Source: an uncultured Collinsella sp.
GTDB taxonomy: Bacteria > Actinomycetota > Coriobacteriia > Coriobacteriales > Coriobacteriaceae
Reading direction: 5' to 3'
DNA length: 5,796 bases
NCBI GenBank assembly: GCA_900543605.1
Contig: UQSK01000076.1
Location: 1-5,796 of the forward strand
This document shows, piece by piece, positions 1 to 5,194 of this stretch. Position 1 is the first letter of the stretch. Every line of letters begins with the position of its first letter. A program made the position numbers and the translations under genes. Below the pieces are notes generated by a model. That model ran no database searches and was not told the DNA's origin. It worked only from the letters and a program-made list of their open reading frames with translations.

Positions 1-49
1 ATCTACACCTATTAAGTCGTCGGCAGCGTCAGATGTGTATAAGAGACAG
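1..49 (+). other. Nextera i5-side adapter (sequencing artefact)
   Basis: This is not genomic DNA. Bases 1-8 (ATCTACAC) are the end of the Illumina P5 arm, 9-16 (CTATTAAG) match the Nextera i5 index S518 as I remember it, 17-30 (TCGTCGGCAGCGTC) are the Nextera read-1 arm, and 31-49 (AGATGTGTATAAGAGACAG) are the 19-bp Tn5 mosaic end. Genomic sequence begins at about base 50. Open frames entering this stretch carry false adapter-encoded residues, for example a C-terminus containing SYTHLTLPTT. Confidence 0.98.
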
Positions 50-372
50 CTCTGGGGATGGCGACCATCGGTGTAAAAGCCATCCAGACGGTACGTGGTG
101 ACCTCGATACGCTCGCCATCGGAAATAGCCGTGATTCCGCCAAATTTAATGCCCGACTCCACAACCGCGATGCCGGCGGCCTCGAGCGCCGCTTTGGACT
201 CCTGCCACAGGCCGCTACAGCACATATCAACATCGTGGCTGGGGCACTCCATCAGGGCGTCGCGCACCCAACCGCCCACGTACCAAGCCTCAAGGCCAGC
301 CGCCTCAAGCGCGCGAAGGACGCGCAGGGACGCATCGGACGGTTGAGTACCGTTGAGCGAAACATTGCACAT
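50..372 (-). CDS. cca: tRNA nucleotidyltransferase (CCA-adding enzyme), N-terminal fragment
   Basis: This enzyme adds or repairs the 3'-terminal CCA of tRNAs in the cytoplasm, using CTP and ATP. Only the first 107 residues are present; the gene runs off the contig at base 50 and has no stop here. The fragment carries the class II nucleotidyltransferase head: Y31-V-G-G-W-V-R-D38, the GG-x-V-R-D motif that binds the incoming nucleotide, then D47-V-D49, the two metal-binding catalytic carboxylates, then T93-Y-R-L-D-G-F-Y with D102-G-R-H-P, matching the family's T(F/Y)R-x-(D/E)-G-x-Y-x-D-x-R-x-P block. The start at 372 is supported by AGGAGG eight bases upstream. Full-length relatives are usually over 400 residues, so about three quarters is missing, including the tRNA-binding parts. 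It lies 197 bases beyond the second kinase gene and behind that gene's terminator, so it is probably a separate transcription unit. I saw no convincing promoter in 373-509. Confidence 0.9.
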
Positions 373-509
373 GCCTGTGGCCTCCTGCACTTGCGAGCGT
401 TAATCGATGGTCCTCAAGAAGTCTAACAAGAAACGAGAAAGCGCGCACACGCAATCGCGTCGTCGAGTCGATAAAACGAGACAGCAGACGCCGCATACGT
501 TCAGCGCGC

Positions 510-547
510 AAAAAAACGCCCGCCTCGGAGATCCAAAGGCGGGTGTT
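510..547 (-). terminator. Rho-independent terminator of the distal fruK
   Basis: Read on the minus strand, an 11-base arm (547-537) pairs with 525-515 across an 11-base loop, with one A-C mismatch. The stem is GC-rich (CCCGCC with GGCGGG) and the descending arm runs into seven U residues (516-510). It begins 22 bases after the kinase stop codon, the standard position for an intrinsic terminator, and separates the kinase gene from cca. Confidence 0.9.
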
Positions 548-569
548 CGGCAACGATTTTTCGATGCGG

Positions 570-1502
570 CTAGCAGACCTGGCGAACCTCGATGTGCTTC
601 TTATATTCGTCCACCTTGGCAAAATCACCCAAACCAGGACACTCGACCACGTTGGCGCCAGTGGCCATCGAAAGGCGCAGGGCGTCCTCGACGCGCTCGG
701 GGGCGTCGTGCCACACGGACAGGAAGGCAGCGAGCGAGGAATCGCCGGCACACACCGTCGACAGCAGCTTGACGTCGAAGGTGCGGTTGGCAAACCAGAT
801 GTGCTCACCGTTGGAGAAATACGCGCCGTCGCCACCGAGGGTCAGCAGCACGTTCTTGGCACCCTTGGCATGAAGCTCAGCCATTGCGCCCTTAACAGAC
901 TCATCGTCGCCACCGCTCACCTTAATGCCAAAGATGTCGAGCAGCTCGTCGTCATTGGGCTTGATCAGCAGTGGCTCCAGAGCAATGAGGTCTGCCAGCT
1001 GATGGCTCGAGATGTCGAGGACGAACTCGGCCCCCTTGGCCTTGACACGGCGCAGGACCTCGGCCAAGAAGCCCTCGGAAGTGTTGGGAGGCAGCGAGCC
1101 ACTGATGACCAGGCAGGTCATGTCATCGAGCGAATCGATAAGCTCAAACATCTCCTGCTCGTTGGCCTTGTTGATGGCGGCACCGGCGTTGACCATGTTG
1201 TACTCGGTGTCGGGGCCGGCATTGAGAAACACGTTGACGCGCGTGATGCCGTCGGTCCACACGGGCTTGACGGGCACGCCCAGGGCCTCAGCGCCCTTAA
1301 CGATAAACTCGCCCGAGAAGCCGGCAAAGAAGCCAAGGATCGTGGTGTCGACACCATAGTGGTCAAGCGTAAACGAGACGTTGAGGCCCTTGCCGTTGGG
1401 TGTGTAGACGGCATTGCGGGTACGCGTGACGGTGTTGGCGTCAAGGCCGTCGCAGGCGATGTTGTAATCAATGGCGGGATTTGCAGTGAGCGTGTAAATC
1501 AT
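570..1502 (-). CDS. fruK: PfkB-family 1-phosphofructokinase (distal paralog)
   Basis: A cytoplasmic sugar-phosphate kinase of the ribokinase/PfkB family, most likely converting fructose 1-phosphate and ATP to fructose 1,6-bisphosphate after PTS uptake. It has 310 residues, the usual FruK length. Visible motifs are substrate Asp12 in TANPAID, the N-terminal signature N36-G-K-G-L-N41-V, Arg88 in DGITR, ISGSLPP (133-139), LLIKPNDDEL (178-187), the ATP-site loop TLGGDG (221-226) and the C-terminal signature T249-V-C-A-G-D254, with Asp254 as the predicted catalytic base. The family usually has G-A-G-D there; this protein has C-A-G-D. I chose ATG 1502 because AAAGGA lies six bases upstream; an in-frame GTG at 1517 would place that ribosome binding site inside the gene. 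It is flanked by terminators on both sides, so it is probably monocistronic. Tagatose-6-phosphate kinase (LacC) or a PfkB-type 6-phosphofructokinase cannot be excluded from sequence alone. Confidence 0.85.
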   Translation of the reverse strand: MIYTLTANPAIDYNIACDGLDANTVTRTRNAVYTPNGKGLNVSFTLDHYGVDTTILGFFAGFSGEFIVKGAEALGVPVKPVWTDGITRVNVFLNAGPDTEYNMVNAGAAINKANEQEMFELIDSLDDMTCLVISGSLPPNTSEGFLAEVLRRVKAKGAEFVLDISSHQLADLIALEPLLIKPNDDELLDIFGIKVSGGDDESVKGAMAELHAKGAKNVLLTLGGDGAYFSNGEHIWFANRTFDVKLLSTVCAGDSSLAAFLSVWHDAPERVEDALRLSMATGANVVECPGLGDFAKVDEYKKHIEVRQVC

Positions 1503-1532
1503 GAATATTCCTTTCACGAAGCAACGTGTTAA

Positions 1533-1547
1533 TGAAAGTATATTCCA
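1533..1547 (-). promoter_or_regulatory. fruK: Candidate promoter -10 and dyad upstream of the distal fruK
   Basis: On the minus strand TATACT (1542-1537) is a good -10 hexamer, about 35 bases before the start codon. No clear -35 is visible at 16-18 bases upstream. The hexamer lies inside an imperfect 15-base dyad, TGGAATATACTTTCA, of form TGRAA-N5-TTYCA, which could be an operator. A promoter is expected here because the upstream kinase gene ends in a strong terminator. The exact site is inference. Confidence 0.4.
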
Positions 1548-1631
1548 CGCATCGGTAAAAGGCTAGGACAACTCGGTGAACGGTGTGGAAGCGATGAAGT
1601 ACGGCAGGACATCTCTCCCCTATGACGGAAC

Positions 1632-1663
1632 AAAAAAGGCGCCCCGGCCGAAACCGGGGCGCC
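1632..1663 (-). terminator. Rho-independent terminator of the ptsI-proximal fruK
   Basis: A perfect 10-bp stem, GGCGCCCCGG with CCGGGGCGCC (1663-1654 and 1647-1638), encloses a six-base loop and is followed on the minus strand by six U residues (1637-1632). It starts 28 bases after the kinase stop codon. It is the strongest terminator in the window and should largely separate the two kinase genes into different transcripts. Confidence 0.93.
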
Positions 1664-1691
1664 GCATGCGCACGAATATGTCGCGTTTCGA

Positions 1692-2624
1692 TTACTGACG
1701 ATCGAGCTTGCGGACAGCAACGCGCTTGCTGTACTCGTCGACGTGACCGAAGTCGCCAATGCCGACGGACTCGGCAACGTTAGCGCCGGTGGCCATAGCG
1801 AGCTTCATGGCCTCCTCGACGTTGTCGCGATCCCTGTACCACTTGTGCAGGAACGCAGCGAGGGTGCAGTCGCCGGCGCAGACGGAAGAAACCAGCTTGA
1901 TGTTGAACTCACGCTTGGCGTACCAGATGTCCTCGCCGTTGGAGAAGTAAGCGTCGCCGCGGCTACCACGGGTGAGCAGCACGTTCTGAACGCCAGCGTC
2001 GTGAGCCATCTTCATGGCAACGCGAACCTCGTCGTCGGTGTCGACCGGCACGCCGAAGATGGCCTTCATCTCGTGATGGTTCGGCTTGATGAGCAGCGGC
2101 TTCTTGTGAGCGAGCTCCTTGAGCTTGTCGGAGGACAGGTCCAGGACGACGTCGGCGCCACGAGCCTGAGCGTGCTCCATGACCTGAGCCAGGAAGTCGG
2201 GCGTAGCTTTGGGAGGCACGGAGCCGGAAACGATCAGGCACTCAAGATCGCCCGCGGTGTCCAGGATGTTGTAGAGCTCCTCCTGGTGCTGCGGCGTGAT
2301 CGGAGCACCCGGGTTCAGGATGCCGTACTCGTGCTGGCCATCGTTGACGTAGGTGTTAATGCGCGTGATACCGTCGGTCCAGACCGGGCGGCAGAGGCAA
2401 CCCAGGTTCATGACCTCCTCGACGATGAACTTGCCCGTGAAGCCAGCGAAGAAGCCGAGCGCGACGGTGTCGACGCCCATCTTCTTAAAGGCGAAGGACA
2501 CGTCGAGGCCCTTGCCGTTAGCCGTGTAGCTGGCCGAGCCGGTGCGGACGTTCTCGTCGGGCTCGAGCGGAGAGCTCGAAACCGTCATGTCGACAGCCGG
2601 GTTAGCGGTTAGCGTGTAGAACAT
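1692..2624 (-). CDS. fruK: PfkB-family 1-phosphofructokinase-like kinase (ptsI-proximal paralog)
   Basis: A second 310-residue cytoplasmic PfkB-family kinase. By my count it is identical to the distal copy at 51 of the first 90 positions with no gap, so the two are paralogs. Shared motifs are Asp12 in TANPAVD, N36-G-K-G-L, Arg88 in DGITR, VSGSVPP (132-138), LLIKPNHHE (177-185) and V248-C-A-G-D252, with Asp252 the predicted catalytic base. It departs from the family in three places: Asp41 replaces the Asn of GKGxNV, a position that contacts the sugar phosphate in relatives such as E. coli Pfk-2; the ATP-site loop TLGGDG becomes TRGSRGD with one extra residue; and C-A-G-D is followed by Cys rather than Ser. 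The start ATG has GGGGG about nine bases upstream. It follows ptsI by 74 bases with no strong terminator or clear promoter between, so it is probably co-transcribed with ptsI. The family is clear; 1-phosphofructokinase activity is less certain than for the other copy. Confidence 0.8.
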   Translation of the reverse strand: MFYTLTANPAVDMTVSSSPLEPDENVRTGSASYTANGKGLDVSFAFKKMGVDTVALGFFAGFTGKFIVEEVMNLGCLCRPVWTDGITRINTYVNDGQHEYGILNPGAPITPQHQEELYNILDTAGDLECLIVSGSVPPKATPDFLAQVMEHAQARGADVVLDLSSDKLKELAHKKPLLIKPNHHEMKAIFGVPVDTDDEVRVAMKMAHDAGVQNVLLTRGSRGDAYFSNGEDIWYAKREFNIKLVSSVCAGDCTLAAFLHKWYRDRDNVEEAMKLAMATGANVAESVGIGDFGHVDEYSKRVAVRKLDRQ

Positions 2625-2651
2625 TTACAGTACCCCCTGTATATGTGAGGG

Positions 2652-2681
2652 CCGCGTGGCCGGCCCATTCCAACCACGCGG
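2652..2681 (-). other. Intergenic hairpin between ptsI and fruK
   Basis: An 8-bp perfect stem, CCGCGTGG with CCACGCGG, encloses a 14-base loop 17 bases after the ptsI stop codon. No U-tract follows on the minus strand (CCCTCACATATAC), so it is not a classical intrinsic terminator. It could stabilise the 3' end of ptsI mRNA, mark a processing site, or cause partial termination with Rho. It lies wholly upstream of the kinase ribosome binding site. Confidence 0.55.
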
Positions 2682-2698
2682 TTACCTCTGATACCAAA

Positions 2699-4402
2699 TT
2701 AGCGAGCTGCGGACTCGAGCAGTGCCTTGACCTCGGCGGCGGTGTTGCAGGCGAGTGCCTTCTCGGCGAGCTCGTCGCACTCGGCCTTGGTCCACTGGCT
2801 GATGGTCTTGCGGGCGCGCAGGATGGACGGAGCGCTCATCGAGAACTCCTCCAGGCCCCAGCTGATCAGCAGCGGCTCGAGCAGCGGATCGGCAGCGGCC
2901 TCGCCGCACATACCGACCATGATGCCGGCCTTCACGCCGCTCTCGATGATGTTCTTGAGCGAGCGGAGCACGGCGGGATAGTAAACCTGGTACAGGTTGG
3001 AGATGGTGTCGTTACCACGGTCGGCGCACATGGTGTAGCCGATCAGGTCGTTGGTGCCGATGGAGAAGAAGTCGGCAACCTCGGCAAGACGGTCTGCGAG
3101 CAGCGAAGCGGCGGGCGTCTCGACCATGATGCCGACCTCGATGTTCTCGTTGAACTTGCGACCCTCTTCGGTCAGCTCGGCCTTGCACTGCTCGACGAGC
3201 TCCTTGACAGCAAGGACCTCCTCGACGCAGGTGACGAGCGGGATCATGATCTTGACGTCACCGAAGGCGCTAGCGCGCAGCAGGGCGCGGAGCTGGACCT
3301 TGTACTGGTCGGGATTGGCCAGGCAGTAACGCACGGCACGGAAGCCCATGAAGGGGTTGTCTTCCTTGACCATGTGCAGATACGGAATCTCCTTGTCGCC
3401 ACCCACATCGAGCGTGCGGATGATGACCGGAGCACCCTTGAGCGCGCTGGCGACCTTACGGTAGGCGTTGAACTGCTCCTCCTCGGAAGGAAGCTCAGCA
3501 GAGTCCATGAACAGGAACTCGGAGCGGAACAGACCGATGGCCTCGGCGTCGTGATCGAGCGCGTTGGGCACGTCATCGGGGTTACCGATGTTGCAGGCGA
3601 TGATCTTCTTGATGCCATCGGCAGTCACGGACGGCTTGCCACGGAAGGCCTCGAGGGCTGCCTTCTCGGCAGCGAAGGCCTCGGCCTTGGCGGTGTAGGC
3701 GGCGAGCGTCTCCTCGTCGGGATCGGCCTCAACGATACCCTTGCCACCGTCGACGACAACGGTCATACCGTTGCGCAGCGCGGTGCAGCTGTTGGAAACC
3801 GAAAGGACAGCCGGGATCTCAAGGGCGCGCGCAATGATCGCGGAGTGCGACGTACGGCCACCGGTCTCGGTGACAATACCGGCAACGTGGGCCTTATCGA
3901 TCGTGGCGGTCATGGACGGCGTGAGGTCGTGCACGACAACGACGGTGTTCTCGGGCAGGACGGAGAGGTCGACGACCTCCTTACCCAGCAACTCGGCCAG
4001 AATACCGGTACGGATGTCGGCGATGTCAGCCGCGCGCAGACGGAACATCTCGTCGTCCATGGACAGGAACATGTTCTCGAACATGGTCGAGGTGTCCATG
4101 AGCGCCTGCTCGGCGCAGGTACCGCCGTCAATGGCGGCGTTGATGGCGTCGGTCATGCCCGGGTCCTGAGCCAGGACAATGTGTCCGCTCATGATCTCGG
4201 CCTCGGCCTCACCCACCGTCTCCTTCATGTGGTCGGCCTGAGCCTGGGTCTTCTCGCAGAAGACCGAAAGAGCGGACTGATAGCGCTCCTTCTCTGCTGC
4301 CGAATCAGCAACCTCGTGCGGCTCAAACGTCAAGTCGGGATCGACGGCGACCATGACGGTGCCGATACCGATGCCCTCGGAAGCGTTGACTCCCTGATAC
4401 AT
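2699..4402 (-). CDS. ptsI: PTS Enzyme I (phosphoenolpyruvate-protein phosphotransferase)
   Basis: This cytoplasmic dimer takes phosphate from phosphoenolpyruvate onto a histidine and passes it to HPr, powering all PTS sugar uptake. With the chosen start it has 567 residues; E. coli Enzyme I has 575. The N-terminal HPr-binding and phosphohistidine half ends in G181-G-R-T-S-H186, the phosphorylated His (E. coli His189). The C-terminal TIM-barrel half shows Arg293 in GLFRSEFLFMD, Arg329 in IIRTLDVGGDKE, Glu428 in MVETPAA, Asp452 in GTNDL and Cys499 in GMCGE (E. coli Cys502), so the active site is complete. One oddity: the usual NDLTQYT is NDLIGYT (451-457). The ATG at 4402 has AGGA six bases upstream; the ATG at 4408 directly abuts that site, and a more upstream in-frame start at 4456 would add 18 residues unlike the family. 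The gene follows ptsH after an attenuator-like hairpin and probably shares transcripts with the kinase gene downstream. Confidence 0.97.
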   Translation of the reverse strand: MYQGVNASEGIGIGTVMVAVDPDLTFEPHEVADSAAEKERYQSALSVFCEKTQAQADHMKETVGEAEAEIMSGHIVLAQDPGMTDAINAAIDGGTCAEQALMDTSTMFENMFLSMDDEMFRLRAADIADIRTGILAELLGKEVVDLSVLPENTVVVVHDLTPSMTATIDKAHVAGIVTETGGRTSHSAIIARALEIPAVLSVSNSCTALRNGMTVVVDGGKGIVEADPDEETLAAYTAKAEAFAAEKAALEAFRGKPSVTADGIKKIIACNIGNPDDVPNALDHDAEAIGLFRSEFLFMDSAELPSEEEQFNAYRKVASALKGAPVIIRTLDVGGDKEIPYLHMVKEDNPFMGFRAVRYCLANPDQYKVQLRALLRASAFGDVKIMIPLVTCVEEVLAVKELVEQCKAELTEEGRKFNENIEVGIMVETPAASLLADRLAEVADFFSIGTNDLIGYTMCADRGNDTISNLYQVYYPAVLRSLKNIIESGVKAGIMVGMCGEAAADPLLEPLLISWGLEEFSMSAPSILRARKTISQWTKAECDELAEKALACNTAAEVKALLESAAR

Positions 4403-4427
4403 TCCCATTCCTCTCTCCGTGTCATGT

Positions 4428-4456
4428 GATAAAGCGTTTTGCCATATCCATGACAA
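4428..4456 (-). promoter_or_regulatory. ptsI: Candidate ptsI promoter with cre-like core
   Basis: On the minus strand TTGTCA (4456-4451, five of six matches to TTGACA) is followed by a 17-base spacer and a weak -10, TTTATC (4433-4428). That would give a leader of roughly 20 bases before the ptsI ATG. On the plus strand, 4431-4440 read AAAGCGTTTT, the same ten bases found at the centre of classical CcpA/LacI-family operators, although the outer TG and CA bases are not in register. The promoter would lie just beyond the ptsH terminator hairpin. Both calls rest on pattern matching only. Confidence 0.35.
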
Positions 4457-4490
4457 AAGAGCGCAGCTACCTTACAACAGGTCACTGCGC
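4453..4490 (-). terminator. Attenuator-like hairpin between ptsH and ptsI
   Basis: A 12-position stem (4490-4479 with 4472-4461) encloses a six-base loop. Eleven positions pair, including one G-U, and there is a single G-A mismatch; the base is GCGCAG with CTGCGC. A short, interrupted U-rich stretch, UCUUUUG, follows. It lies 45 bases after the ptsH stop and 50 bases before ptsI. The weak tract suggests partial termination, which would make more HPr than Enzyme I. Confidence 0.72.
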
Positions 4491-4535
4491 CCCCAAATAT
4501 GAACTTAGTTGTTCAACATGCGACCCGTTTGAGTT

Positions 4536-4799
4536 CTACTCGCCAAGACCGCTCTTGATGAGCTCGATGGCAGCAGCCAGAGCCTCGGCCTCGTCGGCGC
4601 CGTCGCACTTGACCTCGACCTCGGTACCGCAGGGGATACCAGCAGCCATGAGGGCCATCGGGGACTTGCCGTTGACCTCCTTCTCGGGGGTGACGACAGT
4701 CACGTCGCAGGCGTACTTGCCCATGGTGGAGGCGAAGAGGCCGGCCGGACGCATGTGAAGACCCTGCGGATTGACGAGGGTAGCCTTCTCAGAAACCAT
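4536..4799 (-). CDS. ptsH: Phosphocarrier protein HPr
   Basis: HPr is the small cytoplasmic carrier that receives phosphate from Enzyme I and gives it to sugar-specific EIIA domains. The protein has 87 residues, typical of the family (85-90). It shows the active site G13-L-H15-M-R17-P-A with phosphorylated His15 and Arg17, and the regulatory block N43-G-K-S46-P-M-A-L-M, where Ser46 is in the position phosphorylated by HPr kinase in Firmicutes. Residue 47 is Pro, where the Firmicutes form usually has Ile (KSIMGVM). The start at 4799 is fixed by AAGGAG six bases upstream. It is the first gene of the ptsH-ptsI unit, and its leader contains an element that may mask the ribosome binding site. Neither an HPr kinase gene nor ccpA is in this window, so Ser46 regulation is inferred. 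Confidence 0.97.
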   Translation of the reverse strand: MVSEKATLVNPQGLHMRPAGLFASTMGKYACDVTVVTPEKEVNGKSPMALMAAGIPCGTEVEVKCDGADEAEALAAAIELIKSGLGE

Positions 4800-4802
4800 A
4801 AT

Positions 4803-4850
4803 TGACTCCTTTTTTGTGTTTAACCCCTGTCGTGCATGCGGCAGGAGTCA
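4803..4850 (-). promoter_or_regulatory. ptsH: ptsH leader with possible ribosome-binding-site sequestration
   Basis: Read on the minus strand, UGACUCCU (4850-4843) is perfectly complementary over eight bases to AGGAGUCA (4810-4803), which contains the ptsH ribosome binding site AGGAG. The loop would be 32 bases. The upstream segment also has another partner: CUCCUG (4847-4842) can pair with CAGGGG (4829-4824; six pairs, one G-U) in a smaller hairpin that frees the ribosome binding site. The two folds exclude each other. No known riboswitch or T-box is recognised. The pairing is seen in sequence; function is inference. Confidence 0.4.
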
Positions 4851-4901
4851 GATTCACGACGTTGTTTATATTAACTCACATCAAACGGTTTTTCATTATG
4901 T

Positions 4902-5127
4902 TTCGCACGAATTGTTGGACAGATGTGTTTGTCGTCCGCTTGCTCGCCCACAGGGGGCCGGGCGCGGCCAGTGAGATTTCCTGCTCTACAGTCCTGCTCG
5001 CACGAAGAGCACATTAAGTGCTCTTCGGCTCGTGCGGAACTCGCGATAAATCTCACTGGCCGCGCCCGGCCCCCTGTGGGCGAGCAAGCTGCGGAAACTC
5101 AGTCGGTCCAGAGCAATATCGTGCGAA
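4902..5127. repeat. Nested long palindrome: 42-bp perfect inverted repeat with decayed outer arms
   Basis: Bases 4938-4979 and 5048-5089 are exact reverse complements over 42 bp, separated by 68 bases. Inside that spacer is a 10-bp hairpin (5003-5012 with 5018-5027, five-base loop). Outside the core the symmetry continues imperfectly: 4902-4910 pairs with 5119-5127 (TTCGCACGA with TCGTGCGAA), 4911-4914 with 5114-5117, and 4916-4920 with 5106-5110. All layers share nearly the same centre, about 5014. The arms are very GC-rich (GGGGGCCGGGCGCGGCC within each). No U-tract follows on the minus strand and no flanking target-site duplication is visible. It occupies the gene-free gap of 4800-5346. 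It could be a MITE-like mobile remnant, a genome-wide palindromic repeat, or a structured RNA. I do not recognise the family. Confidence 0.9.
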
Positions 5128-5194
5128 CGAAATTCTGGCTGATTTTTTGTTCGCCTGGTTGATTTAGTTGATGGAGTCTATCTATACCCTTTTG

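Noticed and set aside
58..426. 122-residue plus-strand open frame at the left end
   Set aside because: It is antisense to the cca fragment, which has the GG-x-V-R-D and D-x-D motifs and a strong ribosome binding site.
1503..1517. Upstream GTG start at 1517 for the distal kinase
   Set aside because: It would put the AAAGGA ribosome binding site inside the coding sequence and add five residues before the conserved MIYTLTANP start, which aligns exactly with the paralog's MFYTLTANP.
543..2612. Long plus-strand open frames opposite the two kinase genes (543-1532 and 1743-2612)
   Set aside because: They are mirror frames of PfkB genes with clear motifs. The two resemble each other only because the sense genes are paralogs.
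2645..4429. 594-residue plus-strand open frame opposite ptsI
   Set aside because: It is antisense to an Enzyme I gene with a complete active site. Its composition (many Gly, Asp, Val, Leu and His) is what reverse-reading high-GC codons gives, and it shows no domain of its own.
4868..4900. ptsH promoter in the AT-rich stretch near TTAATATAAAC
   Set aside because: TATAAA-like bases are present on the minus strand, but the nearest TTGATG is only about eight bases upstream and no -35 lies at 16-18 bases. A promoter is likely somewhere here, but I cannot place it.
4938..5089. Rho-independent terminator as a full explanation of the 42-bp repeat
   Set aside because: The stem is far longer than needed, the spacer is 68 bases, and no U-tract follows on the minus strand, where the genes lie.
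4871..5162. Short open frames through the palindrome (minus 4871-5056, plus 4923-5162), both containing LTGRARPPVGEQA
   Set aside because: The shared peptide follows automatically from the inverted repeat. Neither frame has a good ribosome binding site or a recognisable domain.
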